A stretch of DNA of 64,000 nt, taken from contig NZ_JABXKL010000013.1 in NCBI RefSeq assembly GCF_017114995.1, positions 1 through 64,000 of the forward strand. Reading direction: 5' to 3'. Below are positions 56,329 through 64,000 of the stretch, one piece after another. A model generated the notes under the pieces. That model did not search any database. It was not told the DNA's origin and was given only the letters and a program-made list of their open reading frames with translations. The translations under genes and the position numbers were made by a program. This DNA is from Nostoc sp. NMS9. GTDB lineage: Bacteria > Cyanobacteriota > Cyanobacteriia > Cyanobacteriales > Nostocaceae. Within the stretch, counting starts at the first letter, position 1, and each line of letters begins with the position of its first letter.

Positions 56329-57249
56329 ATGACCAGTCAGAAAACTCAATCGATAACCCTCAAAATTGCTGTAATTGGAGATGTTCACGACCAATGGGAA
56401 GTGGAAGATGGTATTGCACTCAAGCATTTGGGTGTTGACTTAGCGCTGTTTGTGGGGGATTTTGGCAATGAATCGGTGGAAGTGGTCAGAGCGATCGCCT
56501 CTCTCGATATTCCCAAAGCAGCCGTGATGGGCAACCACGATGCTTGGTACACTGCCACCGAATGGGGACGTAAGAAGGCTCCTTATGACCGCTCTAAGGA
56601 AGACTGGGTACAGGAACAACTCGATTTATTAGGCCCGTCCCATGTTGGTTACGGTAAGCTGGATTTTCCCGCTTGGAATTTAACTGTAGTGGGGGGTCGT
56701 CCCTTTACCTGGGGTGGTCCAGAGTGGAAATTCGCGGAAATCTGTCAAGAACGTTACGGTGTGACGAGTTTGGAAGAATCTGCCGATCGCATCGTTAAAG
56801 CGGTGAAAAGCGCCGCTTACGAGACGATTATATTTTTGGGTCACAATGGGCCTAGTGGGTTAGGCGATCGCCCCGAAGACCCCTGTGGTAAAGACTGGCA
56901 CCCAATTGGCGGCGACTTTGGCGATCCAGATTTTGGCGAGGCGATTTCTCAAGCCTTGACTGCTGGTAAAACGATTCCTCTGGTGACATTTGGTCACATG
57001 CACCGAGATTTACGCCATACCAAGAAGGTGCAGCGCAAGCCCATCTTTAGAAGTCCAGAGGGGACAATTTACTTGAATGCAGCCACTGTGCCCAGGATTG
57101 TAGAAAATGACAGCGAAAAGTTGCGTAATTTTTCCATTGTCACCCTAGAGGCGGGTGTGGTTTCGCAAGTTTCCCTAGTTTGGGTGGGCAATGACTTCCA
57201 GGTGGCTTCAGAGGAAATTTTGTACGAGCGATCGCGTAGTGTGTCGTAG
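56329..57249 (+). CDS. Metallophosphoesterase, TIGR04168 family
   Basis: The 306-residue protein has the calcineurin-like phosphoesterase blocks: IGDVHDQW, LFVGDFGNE, GNHDAW, FLGHNGPSG and FGHMHRDLRH. These hold the di-metal ligands. The family is frequent in cyanobacteria and plants; its substrate is unknown. I used the ATG at 56329, after AAGGAAAGTGGC, in place of the TTG at 56266 that starts the longer frame. Confidence 0.9.
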   Translation: MTSQKTQSITLKIAVIGDVHDQWEVEDGIALKHLGVDLALFVGDFGNESVEVVRAIASLDIPKAAVMGNHDAWYTATEWGRKKAPYDRSKEDWVQEQLDLLGPSHVGYGKLDFPAWNLTVVGGRPFTWGGPEWKFAEICQERYGVTSLEESADRIVKAVKSAAYETIIFLGHNGPSGLGDRPEDPCGKDWHPIGGDFGDPDFGEAISQALTAGKTIPLVTFGHMHRDLRHTKKVQRKPIFRSPEGTIYLNAATVPRIVENDSEKLRNFSIVTLEAGVVSQVSLVWVGNDFQVASEEILYERSRSVS

Positions 57250-57380
57250 ACATTCGCATCCAGTAGTGCAATCTGCGTAGATGATACGATATAGTATTAT
57301 CTGTCAGCTTTAGTGCTAACCAACAAAAGCGCCTGAATAGCGTCTGAAAGTAGGGTATGTACAAGCTAGACAGATTTACT

Positions 57381-57465
57381 GGAGAGGTGGCAGAGTGGTC
57401 GATTGCGTCCGACTTGAAATCGGATGAGGCTAAAACCTCCGGGAGTTCGAATCTCCCCCTCTCCG
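57381..57465 (+). tRNA. tRNA-Ser (TGA)
   Basis: The cloverleaf has acceptor GGAGAGG / CCTCTCC with discriminator G, anticodon stem TCCGA-CTTGAAA-TCGGA with anticodon TGA, and a long variable arm as in serine tRNAs. T-arm is GGGAG TTCGAAT CTCCC. CCA is not encoded. Confidence 0.95.
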
Positions 57466-57472
57466 TTGAGGA

Positions 57473-57503
57473 ATTAAAAATTGAAAATTAAAAATTAAAA
57501 ATT
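57473..57503. repeat. AATTAAAA tandem repeat after tRNA-Ser
   Basis: Four imperfect units of TTAAAAA/TTGAAAA, like the array at 39356-39390. Confidence 0.75.
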
Positions 57504-57516
57504 GAGGAAGATGAGG

Positions 57517-57870
57517 TTAGGTGGAGCTTTTGGTGGAGATAATGATTGCACCAAGAATTTTTGTTAGTTCTTCGGCTTCGGTTTGGAGTTGACTAATTCT
57601 TTCTTGGGGTACTATTTCAGCAGCAATGAGCAATCTTAACCAATACCGAGTTTCACGGGATTCTTTTAGTGCAATCATGAGCTTGCTGATAAAATCTGCT
57701 TTGCTTTGAGCGGCTTGTGCTTCTTCTACATTAGCTCCTATCGATGTTCCTGACCTTAACAACTGTTGAGCAAGGGTTCGTGCTACTCCTGGTTTGTCAT
57801 CTAAAAACTGGCACAATTTGATTATGCGAACTGAAAAAGTAAAAGTGCGATCGCAAATATCTTTTCTCAT
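57517..57870 (-). CDS. Four-helix bundle protein (23S rRNA intervening-sequence type)
   Basis: The 117-residue protein matches the IVS/four-helix bundle family: FTFSVRIIKLCQFLDDKPG, then LAQQLLRSGTSIGANVEEAQAAQSKADFISKLMIALKESRETRYWLRLL in pieces. These proteins form pentameric helical bundles of unknown use and are common near mobile DNA and defence genes. The ATG at 57870 (MRKDICDRTF) was chosen over the one at 57891. Confidence 0.85.
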   Translation of the reverse strand: MRKDICDRTFTFSVRIIKLCQFLDDKPGVARTLAQQLLRSGTSIGANVEEAQAAQSKADFISKLMIALKESRETRYWLRLLIAAEIVPQERISQLQTEAEELTKILGAIIISTKSST

Positions 57871-57961
57871 AGTTAGCGCTAAAAAAATCAAATATTTTTA
57901 AATAAATTTACGTTGTTAATATTTGCTTTTTTATTTATATTTTTCCTGGTTTATATTGATT

Positions 57962-60388
57962 TTAAAGATTAAATGATAATAGCAGAGTATTTTCAATTTC
58001 TTGTCTGATTTTTTGACTAGTATAGCAATCACTGTTCAAACAATCTATTAGCAATTTGTTTGTATAGTAATATTGTTGCAATAATTGATTTTTTTCTTTG
58101 TTAGGCTTCCAAGCATAATCAAAACCAAAATATTCAAGTATTACATTTCTAATATGCTTTACCCAATCCTGACTACTTCCTCTCCACCACTGTAAAAAGC
58201 TTGTTTGATATTGATCCGGGTCTGGTAGCTGTTGTTTTAGGGTTATGAGTACTCGATGTAGTTCAATATCAAATTGTTTAGCATACCCAATAATAATAGA
58301 AATACTACGATACAAGTCCAAAAATGTAGCAAGGTTAAAAGCACTTTTATCGGCATCTTCACAAGTAAAAGTAAGAGCATAAGCGATAGCAAGAAAGTAA
58401 TCAAAAGTACATTTATTTACTTTAGTTGAGATTTTAGAAAACCCAAGTAAATTTGCAAGTTCGAGGTTGAGTTTAGGAATAAGAACTGGTTTTCGTTCTT
58501 GGCTATAAGCAAAAATAATGCCTGTATTGAAGTCAGCAGATTGAACAAGAGATATAGACTCAAAAGTGACATTAAAACTAATTTGTCCCGTAAATAGATG
58601 AAATAAGCCAAAATAAAAGGCTCTGACAGCTACTGACTTGTAGTGGGTTTCTATTGAATTTGATTTTTGGTTAATAAATGCTACAAGTAACTGTAATTGT
58701 GGATTTCTAATATATAATTCATCAATTTTTTGCTTCATCAACCTTATTAATTCATCTGCTTTCCGCATCATCTCTATAGTTAGCAAAAATACCTCACGCC
58801 AGCGTTTATCTGTGATATGCTCCACTAAACTTTCCCAGGCACAATTAGCAACTATTTCTCTGGCAGTAAAATACTCCTGAAAAGTTAAGTGAGAAAATGA
58901 ATAAATTCCCTTTGCCCTTTCTACTAATAGCCCGTGTTGCGCTTCAATAGATTTCAAAACACCTTCGCTGTCTAACCTCAGAACTTCTTTGTCGGTATCA
59001 GCATCACGTAAGTTACAAATGAACTCAGCAATGTATACTTCAACTGTTTTTTGCTTAAAGAAATAATCCTTCTGCTCAAAAGAGATCAGAGCAATTTGGC
59101 TCAATAAGTCTTCTTTGCGATGCAAAGATAAGTTTTTATACACCTGATCTCGCTCAATATTGCGTTTGGCATCCCATTTCTTCAGCAACACATCCAACCC
59201 CTCTTTATAAAGTTCAGAACGATTTATCGGGAAATCATTGCTTTCCCCAAATACCAGACATAGTAGGGTAAGTAATAAAGGATTTGTTGCTAGTTCTTGA
59301 ATTGGCTTGTTTCTCTTGAGTTTTTGGATAAAGCGTTCACCTTTTATTTGGTCAATGAACTGAAACCAATTTTGTGCAAAGATAGCGATTTGTTCTTTAT
59401 CAAAATCTGCCACTTCTACTTCGGTAAAACTTTCAAAAGTGTATTCTTTGGCAGCAATACGACAGGTGATAACAAATTGATTGTTGTGAAACTGGTCGGA
59501 CAACTCTCGAATTTGCCGTAAAACTCGTTTCGTGTCTTCTTCTCGAACTTCATCCAAACCATCCAATAACACTAATGCTCTACCTTGTCTCAACAGTTGT
59601 TCTGTTTTCAACCTGGTATCTGTCACTCCATAGCTAGACAGTTGTTGAGCAATATATTCCAAAATATCTGGTTGTTTGAGTACCTCTGCAAAATCTTTGA
59701 GGGTAATAAACAAGGGAAGTTGGCTTTCCTGAAAATGCCCTTCGATACATTGCATCGCCAGATACTTCAAAAAGGTAGTCTTACCTGCACCTGGTTTACC
59801 CAATACCATTAGCTTGCTATGACGTTGTACTGCTTCCAAGCCTGGCACACGCTTCTCTTTTACTCGCCTGAGTCCGAACCGATCAAAGTTATCAGAATCA
59901 TAGTTTTGCAGTAGTTCTGCCATTTTAGATCGTCTGCGCCCTGTAATTTCCTCAAGAATATTGACATTAGTATAAATACCTTGTTTGCCAGTCAACTTTA
60001 TAGGTTGACGCATATCCAGCACCCGCATGGTTCCGCATTTTTGTTTGATGTATGGTTTGACTTGTTTGCGGATTTCTTGCACTAAGATATCAATAGAATC
60101 ATCTATGTCATCTGTAGTTAAATGACTAGAGGGTTGTTGCTGTGAGTATCTTTTGCTCAGATACTCCCGTAAGCGGCTTTCTTTAACAGGGCCATTACCA
60201 GTGATGCAAAATTTTTTGTAAATACCTGTGAGGCAAGTGCTGAGGTTACTTTCAGAAATGTTTAATTCTTGAACTACGTGGACTCGACTCTTGCTACGAC
60301 TGAATATTTTTAGAAAAACTTCTTTCTCTCGGTGCGACAATTCACTGTATTGCTCCAGTTGCTTAAGAAAGTCCTCTGGTATAGACAT
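57962..60388 (-). CDS. NACHT NTPase with N-terminal LuxR-like HTH
   Basis: The 808-residue protein starts with a helix-turn-helix resembling the LuxR type (LSHREKEVFLKIFSR, then VVQELNISESNLSTCLTGIYKKF; about 15-65). A linker leads to a NACHT ATPase with Walker A LGKPGAGKTTFLKYLAMQ (about 195) and Walker B ALVLLDGLDEV (about 275), then TCRIAAKEYTF and the helical domains. The C-terminal 250 residues carry the IEMMRKADELIRLMKQKIDEL helical block typical of bacterial NACHT proteins, and an unassigned end. It resembles bacterial NLR-like antiphage proteins (bNACHT), with an HTH in place of the usual effector. The ATG at 60388 follows GGGAGTGGTCA; an upstream TTG at 60403 overlaps it. 10-bp iterons lie upstream. 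Confidence 0.85.
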   Translation of the reverse strand: MSIPEDFLKQLEQYSELSHREKEVFLKIFSRSKSRVHVVQELNISESNLSTCLTGIYKKFCITGNGPVKESRLREYLSKRYSQQQPSSHLTTDDIDDSIDILVQEIRKQVKPYIKQKCGTMRVLDMRQPIKLTGKQGIYTNVNILEEITGRRRSKMAELLQNYDSDNFDRFGLRRVKEKRVPGLEAVQRHSKLMVLGKPGAGKTTFLKYLAMQCIEGHFQESQLPLFITLKDFAEVLKQPDILEYIAQQLSSYGVTDTRLKTEQLLRQGRALVLLDGLDEVREEDTKRVLRQIRELSDQFHNNQFVITCRIAAKEYTFESFTEVEVADFDKEQIAIFAQNWFQFIDQIKGERFIQKLKRNKPIQELATNPLLLTLLCLVFGESNDFPINRSELYKEGLDVLLKKWDAKRNIERDQVYKNLSLHRKEDLLSQIALISFEQKDYFFKQKTVEVYIAEFICNLRDADTDKEVLRLDSEGVLKSIEAQHGLLVERAKGIYSFSHLTFQEYFTAREIVANCAWESLVEHITDKRWREVFLLTIEMMRKADELIRLMKQKIDELYIRNPQLQLLVAFINQKSNSIETHYKSVAVRAFYFGLFHLFTGQISFNVTFESISLVQSADFNTGIIFAYSQERKPVLIPKLNLELANLLGFSKISTKVNKCTFDYFLAIAYALTFTCEDADKSAFNLATFLDLYRSISIIIGYAKQFDIELHRVLITLKQQLPDPDQYQTSFLQWWRGSSQDWVKHIRNVILEYFGFDYAWKPNKEKNQLLQQYYYTNKLLIDCLNSDCYTSQKIRQEIENTLLLSFNL

Positions 60389-60460
60389 TGACCACTCCCA
60401 CAATTACTTATAAGCCAGTGTAGCCAAAGTTTTTATCAAAATGTGGAGTTAAATCAGTGT

Positions 60461-60488
60461 AAGTCAAGCTAAGTCAAGACAAGTCAGA
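60461..60488. promoter_or_regulatory. Three 10-bp iterons upstream of the NACHT gene
   Basis: AAGTCAAG starts at 60461 and 60471 and AAGTCAGA at 60481, so the core AAGTCA is repeated at exactly one helical turn. They lie 73-100 bases from the NACHT start. They may bind the HTH of that protein or another regulator. Confidence 0.55.
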
Positions 60489-60512
60489 TAAATAACTCCA
60501 AAAGAAAATTGC

Positions 60513-60548
60513 GACATTGAACTCAGTTAAGCTACTGAGTTCAATGTC
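60513..60548. other. 15-bp perfect hairpin in the NACHT/small ORF divergent region
   Basis: GACATTGAACTCAGT (60513-60527) pairs exactly with ACTGAGTTCAATGTC (60534-60548), loop TAAGCT. It ends four bases before the ATG of a 71-codon frame on the plus strand. It could be a terminator, an operator or a structure that covers the start. Confidence 0.7.
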
Positions 60549-60551
60549 CCA

Positions 60552-60767
60552 ATGCTAGAAACACTAATCCCTCTGGTTGTAAATAAGTCTGTTGAAGTTG
60601 TTGTTGGAATACTGCTGGAGAAGTTTTGTAAATGGGTACTGAGCGATGCCAATATCAAAAGTGTCAACCATTTTCTGAAAATGCAAATTCTTGTACTTTA
60701 TCTTGATTGGGTTTTACGAAAAACATCACTAAAATCTCTGTCAGAGGAATCACAAGAGAAGGATTAA
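60552..60767 (+). CDS. Small hypothetical protein, possible remnant
   Basis: The 71-codon frame MLETLIPLVVNKSVEVVVGILLEKFCKW is hydrophobic and helical, like the N-terminal tails of some cyanobacterial NACHT or TIR proteins. It has no good ribosome binding site and follows a strong hairpin. It may be a remnant or a non-gene. Confidence 0.3.
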   Translation: MLETLIPLVVNKSVEVVVGILLEKFCKWVLSDANIKSVNHFLKMQILVLYLDWVLRKTSLKSLSEESQEKD

Positions 60768-60885
60768 GAAACAGGTGGGTAGTAGAGATAATAAAGCGAT
60801 CGCACCCACAAACCAAAGGCGATCGCCTCTCCCCCTACTGCCATCGTGCTACCATTACCAATAAATTCTTTTGGGAGTTCAATCA

Positions 60886-61155
60886 ATGGCTACCCTTCAT
60901 GCACTAAATGTACCTGATGAGTTATACGAACAACTGCAAGAGTTAGCTAAAGCTGAAAATAGCTCAGTTGATGCTCAAGTTATTACAATATTGCAGAACG
61001 CCTTGCAGAAGACAAAAATACATTTAACTGAGGACGAAAGACGAAAAAATGTCCCAAAACTCTTAGAGGAAATCCGCCTTCGCCGTGAGAGTCGCCAGAC
61101 TGATGTGGAATGGCCTGATAGTACTGCGTTAATCCGAGAAGACCGAGACAGATGA
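60886..61155 (+). CDS. RHH-type antitoxin (VapB-like)
   Basis: The 89-residue protein MATLHALNVPDELYEQLQEL begins with a ribbon-helix-helix DNA-binding domain (ATLHALNVPDEL / LAKAENSSVDAQVITILQNAL). The C-terminal part (WPDSTALIREDRDR) is the typical toxin-binding tail. The ATG at 60886 follows GGGAGTTCAATC. Its stop overlaps the start of the PIN gene by four bases (ATGA), the usual coupling of antitoxin and toxin. Confidence 0.85.
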   Translation: MATLHALNVPDELYEQLQELAKAENSSVDAQVITILQNALQKTKIHLTEDERRKNVPKLLEEIRLRRESRQTDVEWPDSTALIREDRDR

Positions 61156-61613
61156 CTATCCCTCTCAGGTGTGTTGTAGACGCAAGTGTAGCTATTAAGC
61201 AATTTATACCAGACGATCCACTAACTCCGAAAGTTAATCAACTGTTTGCTCATCTTGCCAATCCCCAAACTGCAATCTTTGTCCCAGACCTGTTTTACAT
61301 TGAGTGTGGCAACATCATTTGGAAGTATGTCCACGCCAGACTTTATGCTGTTGCTGATGTGCCAGCAGATTTAGCAACTCTCAAAAGCTTTCCTTTGCGT
61401 GTTGTCTCAACGGCTGATTTGATGGCGGATGCAGTTGTGATCGCATTAAATTATGGAATCTCCGCCTACGATGGCTCTTATGTCGCACTTTCACAGCAGG
61501 TAGGTGCTACTTTGCTGACTCTCGACGGTAAGCTGGTGAAGGCAATAGCCGCTTCGTCTTACAATGTTTGCTCGTTTAATGACTTCGAGGTTCCGCCGTT
61601 GGAGTCAATGTAG
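61152..61613 (+). CDS. PIN-domain toxin (VapC-like ribonuclease)
   Basis: The 153-residue protein has the PIN-domain acidic residues: Asp10 in VVDASVAIK, Glu51 in FYIECGN, an Asp in ISAYDGSYVALSQ and one in LLTLDGKLVKA. It should cut RNA (tRNA or rRNA) unless held by the RHH protein encoded in front. The pair was probably acquired, as it lies in an accessory block next to tRNA-Ser. Confidence 0.88.
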   Translation: MTIPLRCVVDASVAIKQFIPDDPLTPKVNQLFAHLANPQTAIFVPDLFYIECGNIIWKYVHARLYAVADVPADLATLKSFPLRVVSTADLMADAVVIALNYGISAYDGSYVALSQQVGATLLTLDGKLVKAIAASSYNVCSFNDFEVPPLESM

Positions 61614-61804
61614 AAGCGATCGCCGATCGCCTTTCCTCACCATATACCATATATTTAACCCCAAAGCATTGGATGAGGCTAAACAAATCGATACAAACTC
61701 AGAACTGGGGAAATTGAATTTTTCTCACCGACTTACTTAGTTGCAATAAAATTAGTTTGTACAGGCAATAAACCTGCTGTTTTTTTTATATTCAATTGTC
61801 AAAA

Positions 61805-62251
61805 ATGCCTTTTACTTATAACCGCACGGTTCGCTTTCAAGATACTGATGCTGCTAGCGTAGTTTATTTTACTAACATTTTGGGTATTTGCCATGAAGCT
61901 TATGAAGAATCTTTAGAAGCATCAAGTATTAATCTCAAAGATTTTTTTACTAATCCATCCGTGGCACTTCCCATTGTTCATGCTAGTGTTGATTTTTTGC
62001 GTCCTATGTTTGTAGGGGACAAGTTACTGATTAGTTTAATACCTCAAAAACTAGGTGTTGATAAGTTTGAAATTACTTACGAAATTACGGTGGCTGAGGT
62101 GGTAGTTGCTAAGGCTATCAGTAGGCATGTTTGTATTGATGTGAGTAGTAGAAGTAAGCAGGAATTACCTGAAGAGATAGCCCAATGGTTGGAAACGAAC
62201 CGCAGAGACGCTGAGGGCGCGGAGAGAAGAAAGTCGAGAGAGATTATGTGA
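61805..62251 (+). CDS. Acyl-CoA thioesterase (DHNA-CoA hydrolase type)
   Basis: The 148-residue hot-dog protein starts [26 protein letters not shown] with the DTDAAxVVYF signature of 4-hydroxybenzoyl-CoA and DHNA-CoA thioesterases. Location beside menE and menC supports 1,4-dihydroxy-2-naphthoyl-CoA hydrolysis in phylloquinone synthesis (Slr0204-like). The C-terminal [12 protein letters not shown] overlaps the menE 3' end by eight bases. I used the ATG at 61805; the frame also opens at a TTG nine bases earlier. Confidence 0.87.
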   Translation: MPFTYNRTVRFQDTDAASVVYFTNILGICHEAYEESLEASSINLKDFFTNPSVALPIVHASVDFLRPMFVGDKLLISLIPQKLGVDKFEITYEITVAEVVVAKAISRHVCIDVSSRSKQELPEEIAQWLETNRRDAEGAERRKSREIM

Positions 62252-63638
62252 TGGAATTTTGGAGGAATTCTGTGGCTATTTGCTGTAACTGTTGGCGGTT
62301 AATTTTACCTTGAGAGTTACGAGGTAAGTTTTGCTGGGGAATCCAATATTTAGGGATTTTAAATTTGCTGAGTTTGTCTTTGAGTAGGGTTTGGATGTTT
62401 AAGGCAGAAGTATTTGATTGTTTGGGAATGTAAATCGCTGTTAATACTTGTCCCCAATGTTTATCTGGGATACCGATGACACAAATATCAGCAACCATTT
62501 GAGTTGCTTGTATTGCGGATTCAATCTCTACTGGGTAAAGATTTTCGCCACCTGTAATAATTTTGTCGCTGTTACGTCCGACAATATTTAAATGACCTTG
62601 GTCGTCTAAAAAACCTAAATCATCTACTTGGAAAATATCGTGATTTTCTCTGGTTATCGGATAATAACCAAGGGCTATAGATTGAGCATGAATAGTGATA
62701 TTTCCTATTTGATTTGAATTTAAAATTTCGCCTTGTTGATTGCGAATAGTTACTTTTGCATGGGGAAGAGTTTGACCACTGCTCATTTTACCGCTCAGAA
62801 AATCATCTGGTTTGAGGGTAGCAATTTGAGAGGCGGTTTCTGTCATGCCATAGGTAGGTGCTAACCGGATGCGATGAAATCTGGCTTTTTCTAGTAGCTC
62901 GTTCCATGCTGGCGCACCTCCCAAAAGTACAGTGTTAAATTGGGATAGCCATTCAGTTAATTCTGGATTTTGCAAGAGGCGTTGTAACTGTGTTGGTACT
63001 AAAGATATGAAAAATTCTGATTGTTTAATATTTAATATTTGACTGGATTCTACGGCTTTAAATGGTTGAATAGCTAGTTTACCTGCGGTAATGAAAGAGC
63101 GCAGAAATTGCATTAAACCACTAACGTGATATAACGGCAACATACAAAATGAATTGACTTGCTTGAGTTGAAAGTATTCTGTAAATCCTTGTACTGATGC
63201 TATAAGAGTTTCCCAAGTGTGGATGGCAAATTTAATCTGCCCCGATGAACCACCTGTGGGAATCATAATCATTGGGCATGGGGCATAGGGCATGGGGTAT
63301 TGGTAATTATTCCCATTCCCTATTCCCCATTCCCTATTGCACATTCCCAAAATAATGTCTGGCTGTACTAAATCAAAGACTTGTTGCCATTCTTGTGTTC
63401 CCCAGTCGGGATTACAAAGAAAAACTGGACAATTAGCTGCACAAGCGGCAATAAAACCTGCTAGAAACCGTACTGGTTCGCGTTCCGCTAAAATAATTTT
63501 TGGTGGTGTTCCGCACGCTGATAATTGTGTTATTTCTAAATATAACTCTTGAGCTATTTGATTCAATTGACGACTATTGTAACCGATAAGCCAATCATCC
63601 TGAGTTAGGTTATTAAGACAGTCTAAAGGTCGTTCCAT
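62244..63638 (-). CDS. menE: o-Succinylbenzoate-CoA ligase
   Basis: The 464-residue adenylating enzyme activates o-succinylbenzoate for naphthoate ring formation in phylloquinone synthesis. It has the P-loop [15 protein letters not shown], the A5 motif [11 protein letters not shown], the A7 [17 protein letters not shown] motif and the A10 lysine near [15 protein letters not shown]. About 24 residues before the P-loop ([20 protein letters not shown]) come from an in-frame heptamer repeat. The start overlaps menC by 16 bases, so the genes are translated together. Confidence 0.92.
   Translation of the reverse strand: MERPLDCLNNLTQDDWLIGYNSRQLNQIAQELYLEITQLSACGTPPKIILAEREPVRFLAGFIAACAANCPVFLCNPDWGTQEWQQVFDLVQPDIILGMCNREWGIGNGNNYQYPMPYAPCPMIMIPTGGSSGQIKFAIHTWETLIASVQGFTEYFQLKQVNSFCMLPLYHVSGLMQFLRSFITAGKLAIQPFKAVESSQILNIKQSEFFISLVPTQLQRLLQNPELTEWLSQFNTVLLGGAPAWNELLEKARFHRIRLAPTYGMTETASQIATLKPDDFLSGKMSSGQTLPHAKVTIRNQQGEILNSNQIGNITIHAQSIALGYYPITRENHDIFQVDDLGFLDDQGHLNIVGRNSDKIITGGENLYPVEIESAIQATQMVADICVIGIPDKHWGQVLTAIYIPKQSNTSALNIQTLLKDKLSKFKIPKYWIPQQNLPRNSQGKINRQQLQQIATEFLQNSIT
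63269..63345 (-). repeat. GGGCATA/GGGAATA heptamer repeat inside menE
   Basis: The plus strand reads TTGGGCATGGGGCATAGGGC, then ATGGGGTATTGG, and CCCATTCCCTATTCCCCATTCCC. It is in frame and adds about 24 residues before the nucleotide-binding loop. Confidence 0.8.
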
Positions 63639-64000
63639 AAACTTTGAAGCCAGGTTTCTTCTTGTTCAAAAAAATGGTCGATACCAAAACCAATTGCCCT
63701 GTTGTTTCGGGATAATTCTGCTGCTAGCTGGAATGCTGCAAGTCTTGCGATCGCCGTTTCAAATACTGACGAAAATACAGCATCAATTTCATGCTGGTGA
63801 CAAAACTTTCTCAGACGAGATGGCGATCCAACTATCCCAGGCTTTATGACAAAAATCCCTCGCCAACCTTGTTGATGACAGGCGGCGAGTTGCCCAAGTG
63901 TGGCGACAGATTCATCTAAAGCGATCGCAGTTTTATAACTCATACTCAATTCCAACATCCCCTGAAATTGCTCAACAGGTAGCGGTTGTTCGATAAATTC
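63623..64000 (-). CDS. menC: o-Succinylbenzoate synthase, C-terminal part
   Basis: The frame continues beyond the right edge (EFIEQPLPVEQFQGMLELS precedes the internal ATG at 63958). The enolase-superfamily enzyme dehydrates SHCHC to o-succinylbenzoate. Visible are IEQPLP, ALDESVATLGQL with an acidic metal ligand, and FVIKPGIVGSPSRLR with the catalytic Lys. The downstream menE uses its product, so the order matches the pathway. Confidence 0.88.
   Translation of the reverse strand, partial: EFIEQPLPVEQFQGMLELSMSYKTAIALDESVATLGQLAACHQQGWRGIFVIKPGIVGSPSRLRKFCHQHEIDAVFSSVFETAIARLAAFQLAAELSRNNRAIGFGIDHFFEQEETWLQSLWNDL

Overview
This window is chromosomal DNA from a filamentous, probably heterocyst-forming cyanobacterium of the Nostoc/Anabaena group. 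The evidence is the many GCGATCGC (HIP1) palindromes, the short tandem heptamer repeats typical of Nostocales between and inside genes, and cyanobacterial gene sets: ferredoxin-sulfite reductase, tig-clpP-clpX, asd-dapA-rnj, a cyanobacterial S1 protein, men genes of phylloquinone synthesis, and a Mo-dependent nitrogenase-family protein. I do not assign a species.

Layout. 1-4.1 kb is signalling and possible immunity: a minus-strand TIR-AAA protein is coupled by a TGATG overlap to an AAA-histidine kinase that runs off the left edge and looks degenerate. A separate receiver-kinase follows. 4.3-11.7 kb holds metabolic and small genes (aldehyde dehydrogenase, molybdopterin oxidoreductase, L32), a caspase-like protein lacking both catalytic residues, and an LRAT-fold protein with a duplicated hydrophobic tail. 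11.8-25.5 kb is core housekeeping: RNase J, lysine/threonine pathway genes, trigger factor with ClpP/ClpX, a GntR regulator, hydrolases and an S1 protein.

25.5-37.4 kb holds a desaturase and a dispersed type I secretion set: HlyD adaptor, leaderless subtilisin with 28-residue tandem repeats, a large ABC exporter and a PpiC-like isomerase. Two unusual triple-nested inverted repeats flank this part. 37.7-52.7 kb is mixed: a DUF92 kinase homologue, small enzymes, TPR protein, RsmE, two Uma2 proteins in the wider window, sulfite reductase, an outer-membrane protein, ADP-ribosylglycohydrolase, gamma-glutamyltransferase, and an HTH/acidic protein paired with a membrane protein. A decayed VIT/VWA-like gene sits at 41.3-41.6 kb.

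53-57.5 kb carries four tRNA genes (Arg, Thr, Tyr, Ser), with a tyrosine integrase and a truncated PD-(D/E)XK endonuclease beside tRNA-Arg, then nadA and a metallophosphoesterase. 57.5-61.6 kb, next to tRNA-Ser, is an accessory block: four-helix bundle protein, a NACHT NTPase with an N-terminal HTH and 10-bp iterons upstream, and a VapBC-type toxin-antitoxin pair. The right end is thioesterase, menE and a partial menC.

The best candidates for undescribed biology are the TIR-AAA/AAA-kinase pair, the HTH-NACHT gene with its iterons, and the nested palindromes in which one repeat family sits at the dyad centre of another.
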